Below are positions 55,987-64,000 of a stretch of 64,000 nucleotides of DNA, one piece after another (position 1 is the stretch's first letter; each line of letters starts with the position of its first letter). The notes under the pieces are model-generated. The model was not told the origin of the DNA. It saw only the letters and a program-made list of their open reading frames with translations, and did no database searches. The stretch spans positions 1,054,001 to 1,118,000 of the forward strand of contig NZ_RWIU01000001.1 in the NCBI RefSeq assembly GCF_003944765.1, written 5' to 3'. This stretch comes from Hymenobacter perfusus (lineage in GTDB: Bacteria > Bacteroidota > Bacteroidia > Cytophagales > Hymenobacteraceae). The translations under genes were made by a program, and so were the position numbers.

Positions 55987-58329
55987 ATGCGAAAAACCTA
56001 CCGTATCCTGCCGCTGCTGTTGCTGTGGCTGCTGAGTTTTCATTCCCTGCAGGCCCAGCGCGTGGGCCTGGTGCTGAGCGGCGGCGGGGCGAAGGGCCTC
56101 GCCCACGTAGGGGTGCTTAAGGTGCTGGAAAAGAACCGGATTCCCATCGACTACATCGTGGGCACCAGCATGGGAGCCATTGTGGGCGGCATGTACGCGG
56201 CCGGCTACTCGCCCCGCGAAATCGAGGAAATCATCATGGCTCCGGCTTTCCAGACCTGGGTTTCGGGCCGGCCGCTGGAAGGCAAGGTGTTCAACTACTA
56301 CGATTCGGACCCCAGCCCCGCCGCCCTGCACCTGCGCCTGGCCCTCGACTCGACCCTGAAAGTGCGCGTGACGCCCAAACTGGTGGACGACGTGACCCTG
56401 AACTATGTACTGGCCACCATGCTGGCGCCGGCCGGGGCCATTTCAGGCTACGATTTCAACAAGCTGCTGGTGCCCTACCGCGCCGTAGCCTCGGAGGTGT
56501 TTACCCGCGAAAAAGTGGTACAGCGCAGCGGCTCGCTCTCCGATGCCGTGCGCAACTCCATGGCGTTTCCGCTGGCCTTCCGCCCCATCCGCCAGCCCGA
56601 CGGCCGCTACCTGTTCGATGGGGCCGTGGTGGATAACTTCCCGACCGGCGTGATGCGGGAAGAGTTCAAGCCCGATGTTATCATTGGGGTCAACGTGGGC
56701 GACGTGGCCTTCAACAAGTATCCTAAGCAGCGCGATGATGAGCTGCTGACCAGCACCTTGCTCTTCCTGGGCTCCAACGTGGCCGATACGACCTCCGTGG
56801 GCCCCAATGGCATCTTTATCCAGCCCAAGCTGGGCGACATTACGGCCGCCGATTTTGGCCAGGTGAAGCAGCTGGTGCACCTAGGCACTCAGGCTACCGA
56901 GGAAAAGCTGGCCCTGATTCAGCAGCGCATTGCGCGCCGCGAGGATACGGTGGCGCTACAGGCCCGCCGCCGCGCCTTTCAGGAGCGGGCGCCGCGCCCC
57001 GAGTTCAAGCAGGTAAACGTGCAGGGCATTCCCGAGGTGCAGCAGACGTTTGTGCGCCGGTTTTTCCAGCGCAGCGGCTCCACCTACTCACCCGCCGATA
57101 TTGAGGAAGGCTACTATCGCCTGGTGAATAACGACTTCTTCAACAACGTGTACCCGCGCATCCGCTACGACCAGCAGAAGCAGGGCTACACCCTGAACGT
57201 AGACGCCCGCCAGAACTCCAACCTCACCACCGACCTGGGCGTGCTGCTCTCGACCCGCTCGATGAGCAACTTTTACCTCGGTGCCAGCTACCGCTACCTC
57301 AACCGCTACCTTTACACCATCAAGGCCGATGCCACCATCGGGCGATTTTATAATGGAGCGAGGGGCTCGTTCCGGGTGAGCGTGCCGGGCAACGTACCGG
57401 TGTACTTCGAGCCGACCATCATCTTCAACAACTTCAACTACCAGGATACCGGCGGTCTGCTCAGCAACGGCCGGGCGGCCCAGAACACCCAGCTCCAGCA
57501 GCGCGACTTGAAAACCTTCCTGCAGGTGGGCATCAGCCCCAACTACCGCAGCCGCTACGTGCTCAGCGGCGGACTGTTCACCAACCGCGACAACTTCGCC
57601 AACACCGATGCCATCCGCACCGATGACCGGCTGGACCAAAGTCGGTTTCAGGGCGGGACGGCCGCCGTTAAGTTTGAGCGCAACTCGCTCAACCGCCGCC
57701 AGTACGCCACCACCGGCCGCCGCGTAGACCTGAGCTTCCGGGGCGTGACGGGCCGGGAAAAGTACGAGCCCGGCTCCACAGCCGGCGACCTGGTGGCGCG
57801 CAGCCGCAACCACCAGTGGCTGAAGGCCAACCTGTTTACGGAGCAGTATTTCAACCTGAACAAGGTGGATACGGTGGGCGCGCGCACCAACTCCTGGGGT
57901 TTCGTGGTAGACTTAATGGCCAGCACGCAGGGCAGCTTCTCTACCTACCGCTCCTCGCTCACCAACTCCTCCACCTTCCTGCCCCTACCCGATTCGCGCA
58001 CCATTTTCCTGGACCGCTACCGGGGCACGGCCTACGCCGCCGCCGGTCTGCGCTACGTGAAAGCCGTGGTGGGCTCCCTGGAATGGCGCACTGAGGGCTA
58101 CCTGCACACCCTGGTGCGGCCTTGGGAGCGGCGCGAGGATAACTCGCTGCTGGCCAAGCGCGGCGACTTCATCACCCGCCCTTACCTCACCCTCATGACG
58201 GGCTTCCAGTACCAGACGCCCGTCGGGCCGGCCGCGCTACAGTTCATCCACTACGACGAGAAAGACCACCAGTTCGGCGTCTTCGCCCACATCGGCTTCG
58301 TCCTTTTCCGCGACCGGTCGTTGGATTAA
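55987..58329 (+). CDS. Patatin-like phospholipase with C-terminal beta-barrel (type Vd)
   Basis: This 780-residue protein has a signal peptide (1-23), a patatin domain with oxyanion loop GGGAKG (32-37), nucleophile Ser61 in GTSMG and Asp211 in DGAVVDNFP, a POTRA-like domain (about 335-410) and a C-terminal outer-membrane beta-barrel (about 420-780, ending with aromatic strands FAHIGFVLF). The architecture is that of PlpD-type Vd autotransporters, except that the Bacteroidota form probably stays attached. It acts on phospholipids at the surface. It ends at a class B hairpin. Confidence 0.92.
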   Translation: MRKTYRILPLLLLWLLSFHSLQAQRVGLVLSGGGAKGLAHVGVLKVLEKNRIPIDYIVGTSMGAIVGGMYAAGYSPREIEEIIMAPAFQTWVSGRPLEGKVFNYYDSDPSPAALHLRLALDSTLKVRVTPKLVDDVTLNYVLATMLAPAGAISGYDFNKLLVPYRAVASEVFTREKVVQRSGSLSDAVRNSMAFPLAFRPIRQPDGRYLFDGAVVDNFPTGVMREEFKPDVIIGVNVGDVAFNKYPKQRDDELLTSTLLFLGSNVADTTSVGPNGIFIQPKLGDITAADFGQVKQLVHLGTQATEEKLALIQQRIARREDTVALQARRRAFQERAPRPEFKQVNVQGIPEVQQTFVRRFFQRSGSTYSPADIEEGYYRLVNNDFFNNVYPRIRYDQQKQGYTLNVDARQNSNLTTDLGVLLSTRSMSNFYLGASYRYLNRYLYTIKADATIGRFYNGARGSFRVSVPGNVPVYFEPTIIFNNFNYQDTGGLLSNGRAAQNTQLQQRDLKTFLQVGISPNYRSRYVLSGGLFTNRDNFANTDAIRTDDRLDQSRFQGGTAAVKFERNSLNRRQYATTGRRVDLSFRGVTGREKYEPGSTAGDLVARSRNHQWLKANLFTEQYFNLNKVDTVGARTNSWGFVVDLMASTQGSFSTYRSSLTNSSTFLPLPDSRTIFLDRYRGTAYAAAGLRYVKAVVGSLEWRTEGYLHTLVRPWERREDNSLLAKRGDFITRPYLTLMTGFQYQTPVGPAALQFIHYDEKDHQFGVFAHIGFVLFRDRSLD

Positions 58330-58332
58330 GTG

Positions 58333-58564
58333 GTGAAGTGGTGATTTAGCGAGTTAGTGAATCGGTGAGTTGTTATTGCGAGATGTGGCGCATCAAGCCA
58401 GTGTCGAAGCAATCCTTCCTTTTCCGAGCGCTAAATATTGACTTATTCAAAAGCCCCTGACGCCAGTTCGGACGTCAGGGGCTTTGTGCTGGGTAAAAGA
58501 AGGACTGCGCCACATGCTCGCAATGACAACTCACCGATTCACTAACTCGCTAAATCACCATTTC
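58333..58564. repeat. Composite class B hairpin with inner terminator
   Basis: The left arm (about 58334-58392) and right arm (about 58505-58563) match with a few differences and one gap. The outer part is the word array GTGATTTAGCGAGTTAGTGA, the inner part TTGTCATTGCGAGCATGTGG. The patatin stop lies 4 bases outside the left arm; the pulA stop is inside the right arm. A separate Rho-type stem lies in the loop. Confidence 0.88.
58451..58485. terminator. Terminator inside the composite repeat
   Basis: AAGCCCCTGACG (58451-58462) pairs with CGTCAGGGGCTT (58473-58484). Confidence 0.7.
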
Positions 58565-60572
58565 ATCGTTCCTGCACCAGAATCAGGGCCGATGAGGCGG
58601 GCACTTCCACGGCCGCTTCAGCGGCAACTTCCAGCGGGCGGAGGCCTTTAGGGTTGATTTCCGAACCGCTTAGGACTACGGTGTAGCGGCCGGCGGGTAC
58701 GGGCAGGCGGGCGGCTTGGCGGTTGCCGTTGAACAGCACCACGATATTGTTCCACTCGTCGCCGCCGGCGTGGTTTTTCAGGCGGTAGCCGATGGTAACC
58801 GGCGGCACGCCGGGCAGGAATTCCAGGTGCTGCTGCACCAGCTCCTGGGTGGGCAACCGGAAGGCGGGGTGGGCTTTCCGCAGGGCAATGAGCTGGCGGT
58901 AAAACTCGAACACGCGCCCGTACTGTGCCTTCCGGCTCCAGTCGAGTTGGTTTACGGCATCGGGCTGGTTGTAGGAGTTGTGGGAGCCGCCCTTGGTGCG
59001 CAGAAACTCGTCGCCGATGGGCAAAAACGGCACGCCCTGGGAGGTGAATACGATGGTATTGCTGAGCAAATCCATCCGCAGCCGCTCCTCCTCCGATGCG
59101 CCGGGGTTGGAGGCCGCCAGCTTGTCCCAGAGCACCATATCGTCGTGGCAGGCCACGTAGTTGATGGTTTGAGCCGGGGAAGCCGCCCAGGGAGCCTGGG
59201 AGTAGTTCACCTTCGCGTAATCCAGCTGCGGGTGCTGGGTGGCGGCCACAATGCCGAACTTCACGCTTTCCTCCAGGCCCGGCCGGCCGCTGGCGAAACC
59301 CGGCTCCGTCTGCCGGGCGAAGTGGCCCTTCACGCCGTCGCGCAGCTCATCTGAAAACGCCGCAATGCGGTCCATTTTCAGCACGTTGGCTTTCAGGGCA
59401 CGCTCGGCCTCAGGCAAGGGGCTGCTGCCGGCGGCCCAGCCTTCGCCGTACACGAAAATACTGTGGTCCTGCTGATCCAGGACCACGCGCACGGCCCGCA
59501 TGGTGCGCAGATCCAGCACGCCCATCAAATCAAACCGAAACCCATCGGCGTGAAACTCCCGCGCCCAGTACGCCACCGATTCCACGATGAGCTTGCGCAC
59601 CATGGGCCGCTCGGAGGCAATTTCGTTGCCGCAGGCCGCCGCGTCGGAGAGCGTGCCATCGGGGCGGTGACGGTAGTAGTAGCCGGGCACCAGCTGCTCG
59701 AAGGAAGTGCGCGCAACGGCCGTGGTGTGGTTGTACACCACATCCAGCACCAGGCGCAGGCCGCGGCGGTGCAGGGTTTGCACCACCTGCTTCAGCTCCC
59801 GGATGCGGCTGGCGGGGTCGGCGGGGTCGGTGGCGTAGGAGCCTTCGGGCGCGGAGTAGTGCAGCGGGTCGTAGCCCCAGTTGTAGGCGTTTTCGGCCAG
59901 GCGGCTTTCATCTACCGAGGAGAAGTCGTTGGTGGGCAGCAGGTGCAGGTGGGTGATGCCCAGTTCCGCGAGGTGGTCGAGGCCGGTTTTGACGCCGCTG
60001 GGGCCGCGCGTACCGGCTTCCGTGAGGCCCAGATACTTGCCCTTCTGCGCTACCCCCGACTGCGGGTCCATCGACAGGTCGCGCACGTGCAGCTCCCCGA
60101 TTACCACGTCGGTGGCCTGCTTTAGCTGGGGCCGTGCGTCCTCGTCCCAGCCGGCCGGGCTGGCGGTGGCGGGGTCGAGCAGCGCGCCCCGCTGGCCGTT
60201 GAGGCCCAAGGCATGCACGTAGGGGTCGGGCACTTCGGCCATTTGTTGACCTTTAATGGTGGCCTGCACTACGTAGAACCGGCCGGCCGGCTGGGCCGGT
60301 AGCTCATACAGCCAGGTTCCGCCCGCTGATTTCTGCATGGCATACTCCGCTACCGGACTGCCCCCGGCACCATCGGTATAGAGCTTCAGCTGGAGCTTTT
60401 CGGCCGTAGGAGCCCACACCCGCAGCCGGCCCTGGCCCTGCTGGAAGGTCAGGCCGAGGTCGGGGCCTTCGTAGGTGGGGTAGGCGTCGTAGCCCTCGCC
60501 CACCCGGGCCGTGCGGCAGGTGGTCAGGGAAAGAACTACGGAAACAAGCGTCGGGAAGAGCCAGGCTTTCAT
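58563..60572 (-). CDS. pulA: Type I pullulanase (GH13, lipoprotein)
   Basis: The enzyme cuts alpha-1,6 branches in pullulan, starch or glycogen. The 669-residue protein starts MKAWLFPTLVSVVLSLTTC, so it is probably a lipoprotein with Cys19. An N-terminal CBM48-type domain (about 45-140) precedes the GH13 barrel: the pullulanase signature NAYNWGYDPLHY, VVYNHTT, nucleophile Asp in GFRFDLMGVLD, acid Glu in YGEGWAAGS and YVACHDDMVLWDK. A beta C-domain ends the chain. The stop codon TGA lies inside the class B repeat. Confidence 0.94.
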   Translation of the reverse strand: MKAWLFPTLVSVVLSLTTCRTARVGEGYDAYPTYEGPDLGLTFQQGQGRLRVWAPTAEKLQLKLYTDGAGGSPVAEYAMQKSAGGTWLYELPAQPAGRFYVVQATIKGQQMAEVPDPYVHALGLNGQRGALLDPATASPAGWDEDARPQLKQATDVVIGELHVRDLSMDPQSGVAQKGKYLGLTEAGTRGPSGVKTGLDHLAELGITHLHLLPTNDFSSVDESRLAENAYNWGYDPLHYSAPEGSYATDPADPASRIRELKQVVQTLHRRGLRLVLDVVYNHTTAVARTSFEQLVPGYYYRHRPDGTLSDAAACGNEIASERPMVRKLIVESVAYWAREFHADGFRFDLMGVLDLRTMRAVRVVLDQQDHSIFVYGEGWAAGSSPLPEAERALKANVLKMDRIAAFSDELRDGVKGHFARQTEPGFASGRPGLEESVKFGIVAATQHPQLDYAKVNYSQAPWAASPAQTINYVACHDDMVLWDKLAASNPGASEEERLRMDLLSNTIVFTSQGVPFLPIGDEFLRTKGGSHNSYNQPDAVNQLDWSRKAQYGRVFEFYRQLIALRKAHPAFRLPTQELVQQHLEFLPGVPPVTIGYRLKNHAGGDEWNNIVVLFNGNRQAARLPVPAGRYTVVLSGSEINPKGLRPLEVAAEAAVEVPASSALILVQER

Positions 60573-60735
60573 AAGGGCAGAGAAATCAGACCGCAAGTTC
60601 GGTGGTTTGCCGCGCTTCCCGAAGCCCCCGCCCGGTTTCCAGGGCTACTGACACCTACGGCCCGAGGCCTACCGTTCCGGCAGCCGTTCTGACGGCAACC
60701 GGCCCGACGGGCTGCGCCCGCCGGACCGGCCGGGC

Positions 60736-61485
60736 TTACGCAGTTTCTATCCGCGCCGCAAACCGGCGCAGCAGCGCCGCTACTTCTTCCGGGGCCTCAT
60801 ACGGCAGCAGGTGGCCCGCCCCGCTGATAATTTCGAGCGGAGTGCCCTCAGGCAGCAGCGGCAGGGTTTCCAGCCCGTGTACGGAGGGTGACATGATGGC
60901 GTCCTGGTCGCCGGCCAGAATCATGCACGGCACCTGCACGTCGCACATCCGGCCGCTGATGTTTTCGCGGCTGCCGTGCAGCAGCCAGGCATCCCAGGCG
61001 GCGCGGGAGCTGCGCAGGTTGTCCTGCACAATCTGCTGATGCAGCTTCGGGGCCAACGGCCGGGCGGTGATGGTGCGGAAGGTTTTTTCGGCTTCGGCAG
61101 GCTTTCCGTATGCTTTCACGCTGAGCATGCGGTCCTCGTCGGTCATGGGCTCGGGTGTGGGCGGCGAGGGGCTCAGCAGGGCCACGCCCGCCAGACCAGT
61201 CGGTTGGCGGGCGGCCAGGGCCAGGGCAATTTTGCCGCCCATGCTGTGGCCCACCAGCACGTAGCGCCTCACCTTTTGCCCGGTAATAAACGCCGCCAGC
61301 GCGTCGGCGCAGGCATCCACGGTGTAGCTGTTCGCTTCCGTTAAGGCCGCGTCGCCGAAGCCCAGCAGGTCGGGGGAAAGCAACGGATAATCGGGGGCCA
61401 GCAGGTGGGCTACGGCTTCAAATGCACGGCCGGAGCCGGCCCAGTAGTGCAGGCCAATGAAGGTAATGGCAGACGGTGCAGGCAT
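60736..61485 (-). CDS. Alpha/beta hydrolase
   Basis: This 249-residue cytosolic hydrolase has nucleophile Ser81 in LVGHSMGGK, Asp probably in AGDQDAIMS and His in GAGHLLPYEAPEE. The N-terminal FIGLHYWAGSGRAFEAVAHL matches the oxyanion strand of small lipases and haloalkane-type hydrolases. The start MPAPSAITF at 61485 is preferred; the open frame runs to 61650. The substrate is unknown. It lies between pulA and the thioredoxin-like gene, all on the same strand. Confidence 0.87.
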   Translation of the reverse strand: MPAPSAITFIGLHYWAGSGRAFEAVAHLLAPDYPLLSPDLLGFGDAALTEANSYTVDACADALAAFITGQKVRRYVLVGHSMGGKIALALAARQPTGLAGVALLSPSPPTPEPMTDEDRMLSVKAYGKPAEAEKTFRTITARPLAPKLHQQIVQDNLRSSRAAWDAWLLHGSRENISGRMCDVQVPCMILAGDQDAIMSPSVHGLETLPLLPEGTPLEIISGAGHLLPYEAPEEVAALLRRFAARIETA

Positions 61486-61552
61486 ACAGAAAAGGGCATA
61501 ATGAGCCGACTTCGGGCCGGCCTCGCATATCCGCAGTACGCAGCTTGGCGGG

Positions 61553-62167
61553 CTAGGGCCGGCCAGAGCTGGCCAGTTTTTCCAGCGCGGCCCTGAACGC
61601 CGGGGTATCGTAGTCGGCCATGCCCTCGTGGCGGGCGGCCACCTGCCCATCCGGCCCCAGCAGCACGGTGGTCGGAATGGACTCGGTATCGAAGGGAGCG
61701 GGCAGCGGCGCGACGGGGAAATACACGGGCATGGTGTAGCCCCGGCGCTGCACCAGCCGCTGGGCTTTGGCGGGATTTTCGTCCAGGGAAATCAGCACGA
61801 AAGCCACTTTGCGCTTGTTCACCTGCTCATACAGGCGCTGCAGGCCGGGCATTTCGGCCACGCAGGGCGGGCACCAGCTGGCCCAGAGGTTTACCAGCAC
61901 TGCTTTGCCCCGCAGCTCCTGCAAAGTAAGGGTGCGGCCATCGAGGCCGCGCAGGGTAAGCGCGTGGGGGTAGCCGCCCGCCGTAAGCCGGGCCGGCGGG
62001 CCAGCTGGAGCGGTGGGCAGCGTCGGCCGCCACAGCCCCGTGGCCAGCAGCCCCTGTTGCAGCCGGCCCAGCACCACCGGGCGCAAATCGGTAGTCAGCA
62101 CTACCACAAAGGCCAGTAGCAGCAGCCATTGCAAAGCGGTGCCGAGGTGAGGACGAAAAAAGCGCAT
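61553..62167 (-). CDS. TlpA/ResA family membrane-anchored thiol-disulfide oxidoreductase
   Basis: This 204-residue protein has one N-terminal membrane anchor (about 10-26) and a periplasmic thioredoxin-like domain with active-site Cys99/Cys102 in WASWCPPCVAEMP, and cis-Pro in ESIPTTVLL. It would reduce disulfides in cytochrome c or other secreted proteins. No cytochrome maturation genes are nearby. It is upstream of the alpha/beta hydrolase on the same strand. Confidence 0.92.
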   Translation of the reverse strand: MRFFRPHLGTALQWLLLLAFVVVLTTDLRPVVLGRLQQGLLATGLWRPTLPTAPAGPPARLTAGGYPHALTLRGLDGRTLTLQELRGKAVLVNLWASWCPPCVAEMPGLQRLYEQVNKRKVAFVLISLDENPAKAQRLVQRRGYTMPVYFPVAPLPAPFDTESIPTTVLLGPDGQVAARHEGMADYDTPAFRAALEKLASSGRP

Positions 62168-62249
62168 GGGCCGGAAGTTGCGTATTGCTGCGCGCTGAAT
62201 ATCATCCGCGCTTCCCCGAAGCGAAACGACGGGGCGGGCAAAGTTCGCG

Positions 62250-63584
62250 CTACCGCTCCACCTTGAGCGTGGCGGGGCGGTTGGTGAATTCGAACATCTC
62301 GCCGTGGGGCATGATGGTAATCTGGCCGAACTCGCGGATCATCATCTTGTAGCTCTCCCCCACCGGCCGGATTTTGCGGTCCAGATCGTAGAGGCCGCAG
62401 GCATTCACGGTGAGACGCTTTTCGGCCAGACTGATGTCCCAGTCCACCTGGTCGAGCAGGCTGTACCAGGTGAAGCCCACCACCGGCACGCCGTCGTGGC
62501 GGATGCGCTGCACGTTCACCCACTGCTTCCAGAGCCAGCATTCGGCGTCTTTGGGGTTGAAGGTGTTGGTTTCGGTGTGCATCACGGGCTTGCGGTACCG
62601 CTCGTAGTACTGGCGCGTCATGGTGTACCAACCCAGCACGTCCTCGGCCTGGCAGATCTGGCCGTCGGGCTTGATAATCTTCTCGTTACGACCGTAGTAG
62701 TCGTTGCCCATGATCTGGTAGCCGGGCGGCTCGCCGGCCATAAACCAGTCGAGCTCCTGCCGGGTCAGGCCGTTGTCGAGGCAGTAGAGCAGCACTTCCG
62801 AGTCGAGCGGGTGGGCGTACAGCAAGTCTAGGGATAGAAACCGCAGCTTGTTGACCAGGCAGATTTCGGGCGTGGGTACGGCGCGCATCTCGTGGATGTA
62901 CTCCGCCGATTCACTTTGCACGATGATGCAGTCGGGCCGCACCTTGGCAATCTGCTGGGTGCCCATGATGCTGGCCGCCGTGATGTGCTTCATGGCCGTC
63001 ACGAAGGCCCGGTCATCCTTGAGCTGCTCGTTCCAGATGCCGTCTTTGGCGGAGGCACGGGCCGTCACGTAAATCTCGTTGACGGGCGTGTAGAAGCGCA
63101 CCCAGGGGTAGCGCCGCGCCACAGCCCCGCAGTACTCGGCAAAGTGCACCGGCAGCTCGGGGTTCTGGAAGTTTCCTACCCAATCAGGCACGCCGAAGTG
63201 CATCAGGTCCAGGATGGGCGTGATGCCCAGGCGCTGGATTTCGGCCATGGCCGCATCGGCAAACTCCCAGTCGAACTGGCCGGGGGCTTTGTGGATGAGG
63301 TAGTACGGCAGGTTGTAGCGCAGCACCTTCAGGCCCAGCTCCTTTACCAGCCCCAGGTCTTCCTTGTAGCGGTTATAGTGGTCGGTTTCGGCCAGTAAGT
63401 CGCGCCGGATGGTGCCGTTGGCAATGGTGGGGTACGAGCACTCGATGCCGGTGGCAAACATGAAGTTACCCGCGTCGCCGGTAGGCAGGCCCGAGCCATC
63501 GTGGCCGCCGGCTCCGCCAAACTGGTCGCCCTCGTAGTGGCCGTCGCCGAATGCTTCTTTGATATGACTGAGGAAAGACTTCAT
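62250..63584 (-). CDS. GH1-like (clan GH-A) glycoside hydrolase, second paralogue
   Basis: This 444-residue protein without signal peptide starts MKSFLSHIKEAFGDGHYEGD, a Gly-rich leader, then FATGIECSYPTIANGTIRRD. Acid/base Glu is in FYTPVNEIYVTARA and nucleophile Glu in PVMHTETNTFNPKD. The C-terminal 60 residues (RKIRPVGESYKMMIREFGQI) are typical of the group. It is a distant paralogue of the protein at 20722. A GMC oxidoreductase lies upstream on the same strand, a pairing that suggests shared sugar or glycoside chemistry. The open frame upstream to 63659 reads through a class A repeat and is not used. Confidence 0.83.
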   Translation of the reverse strand: MKSFLSHIKEAFGDGHYEGDQFGGAGGHDGSGLPTGDAGNFMFATGIECSYPTIANGTIRRDLLAETDHYNRYKEDLGLVKELGLKVLRYNLPYYLIHKAPGQFDWEFADAAMAEIQRLGITPILDLMHFGVPDWVGNFQNPELPVHFAEYCGAVARRYPWVRFYTPVNEIYVTARASAKDGIWNEQLKDDRAFVTAMKHITAASIMGTQQIAKVRPDCIIVQSESAEYIHEMRAVPTPEICLVNKLRFLSLDLLYAHPLDSEVLLYCLDNGLTRQELDWFMAGEPPGYQIMGNDYYGRNEKIIKPDGQICQAEDVLGWYTMTRQYYERYRKPVMHTETNTFNPKDAECWLWKQWVNVQRIRHDGVPVVGFTWYSLLDQVDWDISLAEKRLTVNACGLYDLDRKIRPVGESYKMMIREFGQITIMPHGEMFEFTNRPATLKVER

Positions 63585-63630
63585 TTTTGAAGCTGAAATG
63601 ACGCGCCGGAAAAACGCCTCGTAATAAAGA

Positions 63631-63733
63631 AGAACGTCATGCTGAGCTTGCCGAAGCATCTCGCGTGCTGACGTCTGAATACTATTGCAACGTCAGCACG
63701 CGAGATTCCTCGGCAAGCTCGGAATGACGTTCT
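63631..63733. repeat. Class A inverted repeat
   Basis: The arms at 63631-63674 and 63690-63733 are 44 bp with about four mismatches; the left arm carries ATGCTGAG and GAAGCATCTC, the right arm the ATTCCGAG and GAGGAATCTC forms. It lies between the GMC and GH1-like genes. Confidence 0.9.
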
Positions 63734-63746
63734 GATTCAGCCTATG

Positions 63747-64000
63747 CTATGCCCGTAGCGCCGCCAGAAACTTGTCGGCGGTGCGCAGGCTGAGGGCCAT
63801 GATGGTGAGGGCGGGGTTCACGCTGAGGGCGCTGGGAAACACCGAGTTGTCGCAGATGTAGAGGTTGGGAACGTCGAAGGCTTTGCCGTCGGGGTTCACC
63901 ACCGCATCGTCGCCGCTCAGGCCCATGCGCGCCGTCCCGATGACGTGGGCGTAGCGCTCGAAGGCCCAAATGTCCTTGGCCCCGGCGGCTTCCCAGATCT
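63747..64000 (-). CDS. GMC family oxidoreductase (C-terminal part only)
   Basis: The frame is read from the window edge to a TAG at 63747-63749; only the last 84 or so residues are visible and the start lies beyond 64000. The segment YAHVIGTARMGLSGDD holds the catalytic His of the GMC C-terminal domain, followed by PDGKAFDVPNLYICDNSVF and SALSVNPALTIMALSLRTAD with the second catalytic residue Asn. The family is FAD-dependent and oxidises alcohols or sugars. Its neighbour is the GH1-like gene. Confidence 0.9.
   Translation of the reverse strand, partial: IWEAAGAKDIWAFERYAHVIGTARMGLSGDDAVVNPDGKAFDVPNLYICDNSVFPSALSVNPALTIMALSLRTADKFLAALRA

Noticed and set aside
63585..63659. N-terminal extension of the second GH1-like gene
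   Set aside because: The added residues (MLRQAQHDVLLYYEAFF) are translated class A repeat; the family leader starts at MKSFLSHIKEAF.
63742..63969. 75-codon minus-strand frame at the right edge
   Set aside because: Arg/His/Pro-rich shadow; the true GMC oxidoreductase frame is offset and continues beyond the window.

Overview
The window looks like a chromosomal segment of a GC-rich member of the Bacteroidota, most like Hymenobacter or a close relative (Cytophagales). The reasons are these: the cluster of ribosomal proteins L28 and L33, a 53-residue DUF4295 protein, ftsY and rimO; bshC of bacillithiol synthesis; secreted proteins with type IX secretion C-terminal domains; LytS/LytTR signalling; DUF5522 and DUF2157/GDYXXLXY proteins; promoters of the Bacteroidota type (TAnnTTTG, in the best case with TTTG 19 bases upstream); and starts without clear Shine-Dalgarno sequences. 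There is no phage, plasmid, transposase, CRISPR array, rRNA or tRNA that I can support.

Layout. 1-4.8 kb: a DUF2157/GDYXXLXY membrane pair, a 49-residue peptide gene, an orphan exbD, a small membrane protein, 5-formyl-THF cyclo-ligase and a secreted carboxypeptidase-regulatory-domain protein. 4.9-12.5 kb: bshC, rimO, ftsY, DUF4295, rpmG, aminopeptidase P, rpmB and DUF5522, all on the minus strand. 12.5-20.6 kb: rocD, small lipoproteins, hemB, a GNAT enzyme, a PAP2 phosphatase, an amino acid permease and a CDF metal exporter. 20.7-30.4 kb: a GH1-like protein, a PLD-like nuclease, a PA14/ricin secreted protein, ogt, an alpha/beta hydrolase, a TPR protein, a beta-barrel and a secreted M4 protease. 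30.6-37.8 kb: two SDRs, an ATP-grasp protein, an M20 amidohydrolase, a PAP2_C protein, a PhyH oxygenase and a WG-repeat protein. 37.9-44.5 kb: three consecutive TonB-domain proteins, HMG-CoA reductase with an extra N-terminal domain, a lipoprotein, homogentisate dioxygenase and a transglutaminase. 44.6-53.7 kb: a CTP-type protease, ruvX-def, a DUF5694-like protein, a LytS/LytTR pair, a zinc phospholipase-like protein, a DUF486 protein and a secreted protein with a collagen-like stretch. 53.8-64 kb: an OmpR/HK pair, a patatin with its own barrel, pullulanase, an alpha/beta hydrolase, a TlpA thioredoxin, a second GH1-like protein and the 3' end of a GMC oxidoreductase.

Most genes are metabolic or envelope housekeeping genes in short units. 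The most unusual layer is non-coding. At least three families of intergenic DNA hairpins recur. Class A elements are long inverted repeats (arms 34-58 bp) with the words GAACGTCATGCTGAGC and GAAGCATCTC; there are five copies. Class B elements are built from short repeated words such as TAGTGAAATGGTGAG, and their arms start at or inside the stop codons of the flanking genes. Class C elements are REP-like CCCAGGG palindromes whose arms covary; there are five copies, two of them nested in class A elements. One class A element supplies the last codons of a gene, and one composite carries class B arms outside, a TCATTGCGAG core and a terminator inside. This repeat system is the best candidate for something under-described here. 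The other leads are the soluble tandem TonB-domain proteins, the HMG-CoA reductase N-terminal domain, and a small membrane protein that carries a heme-copper-oxidase-like motif.
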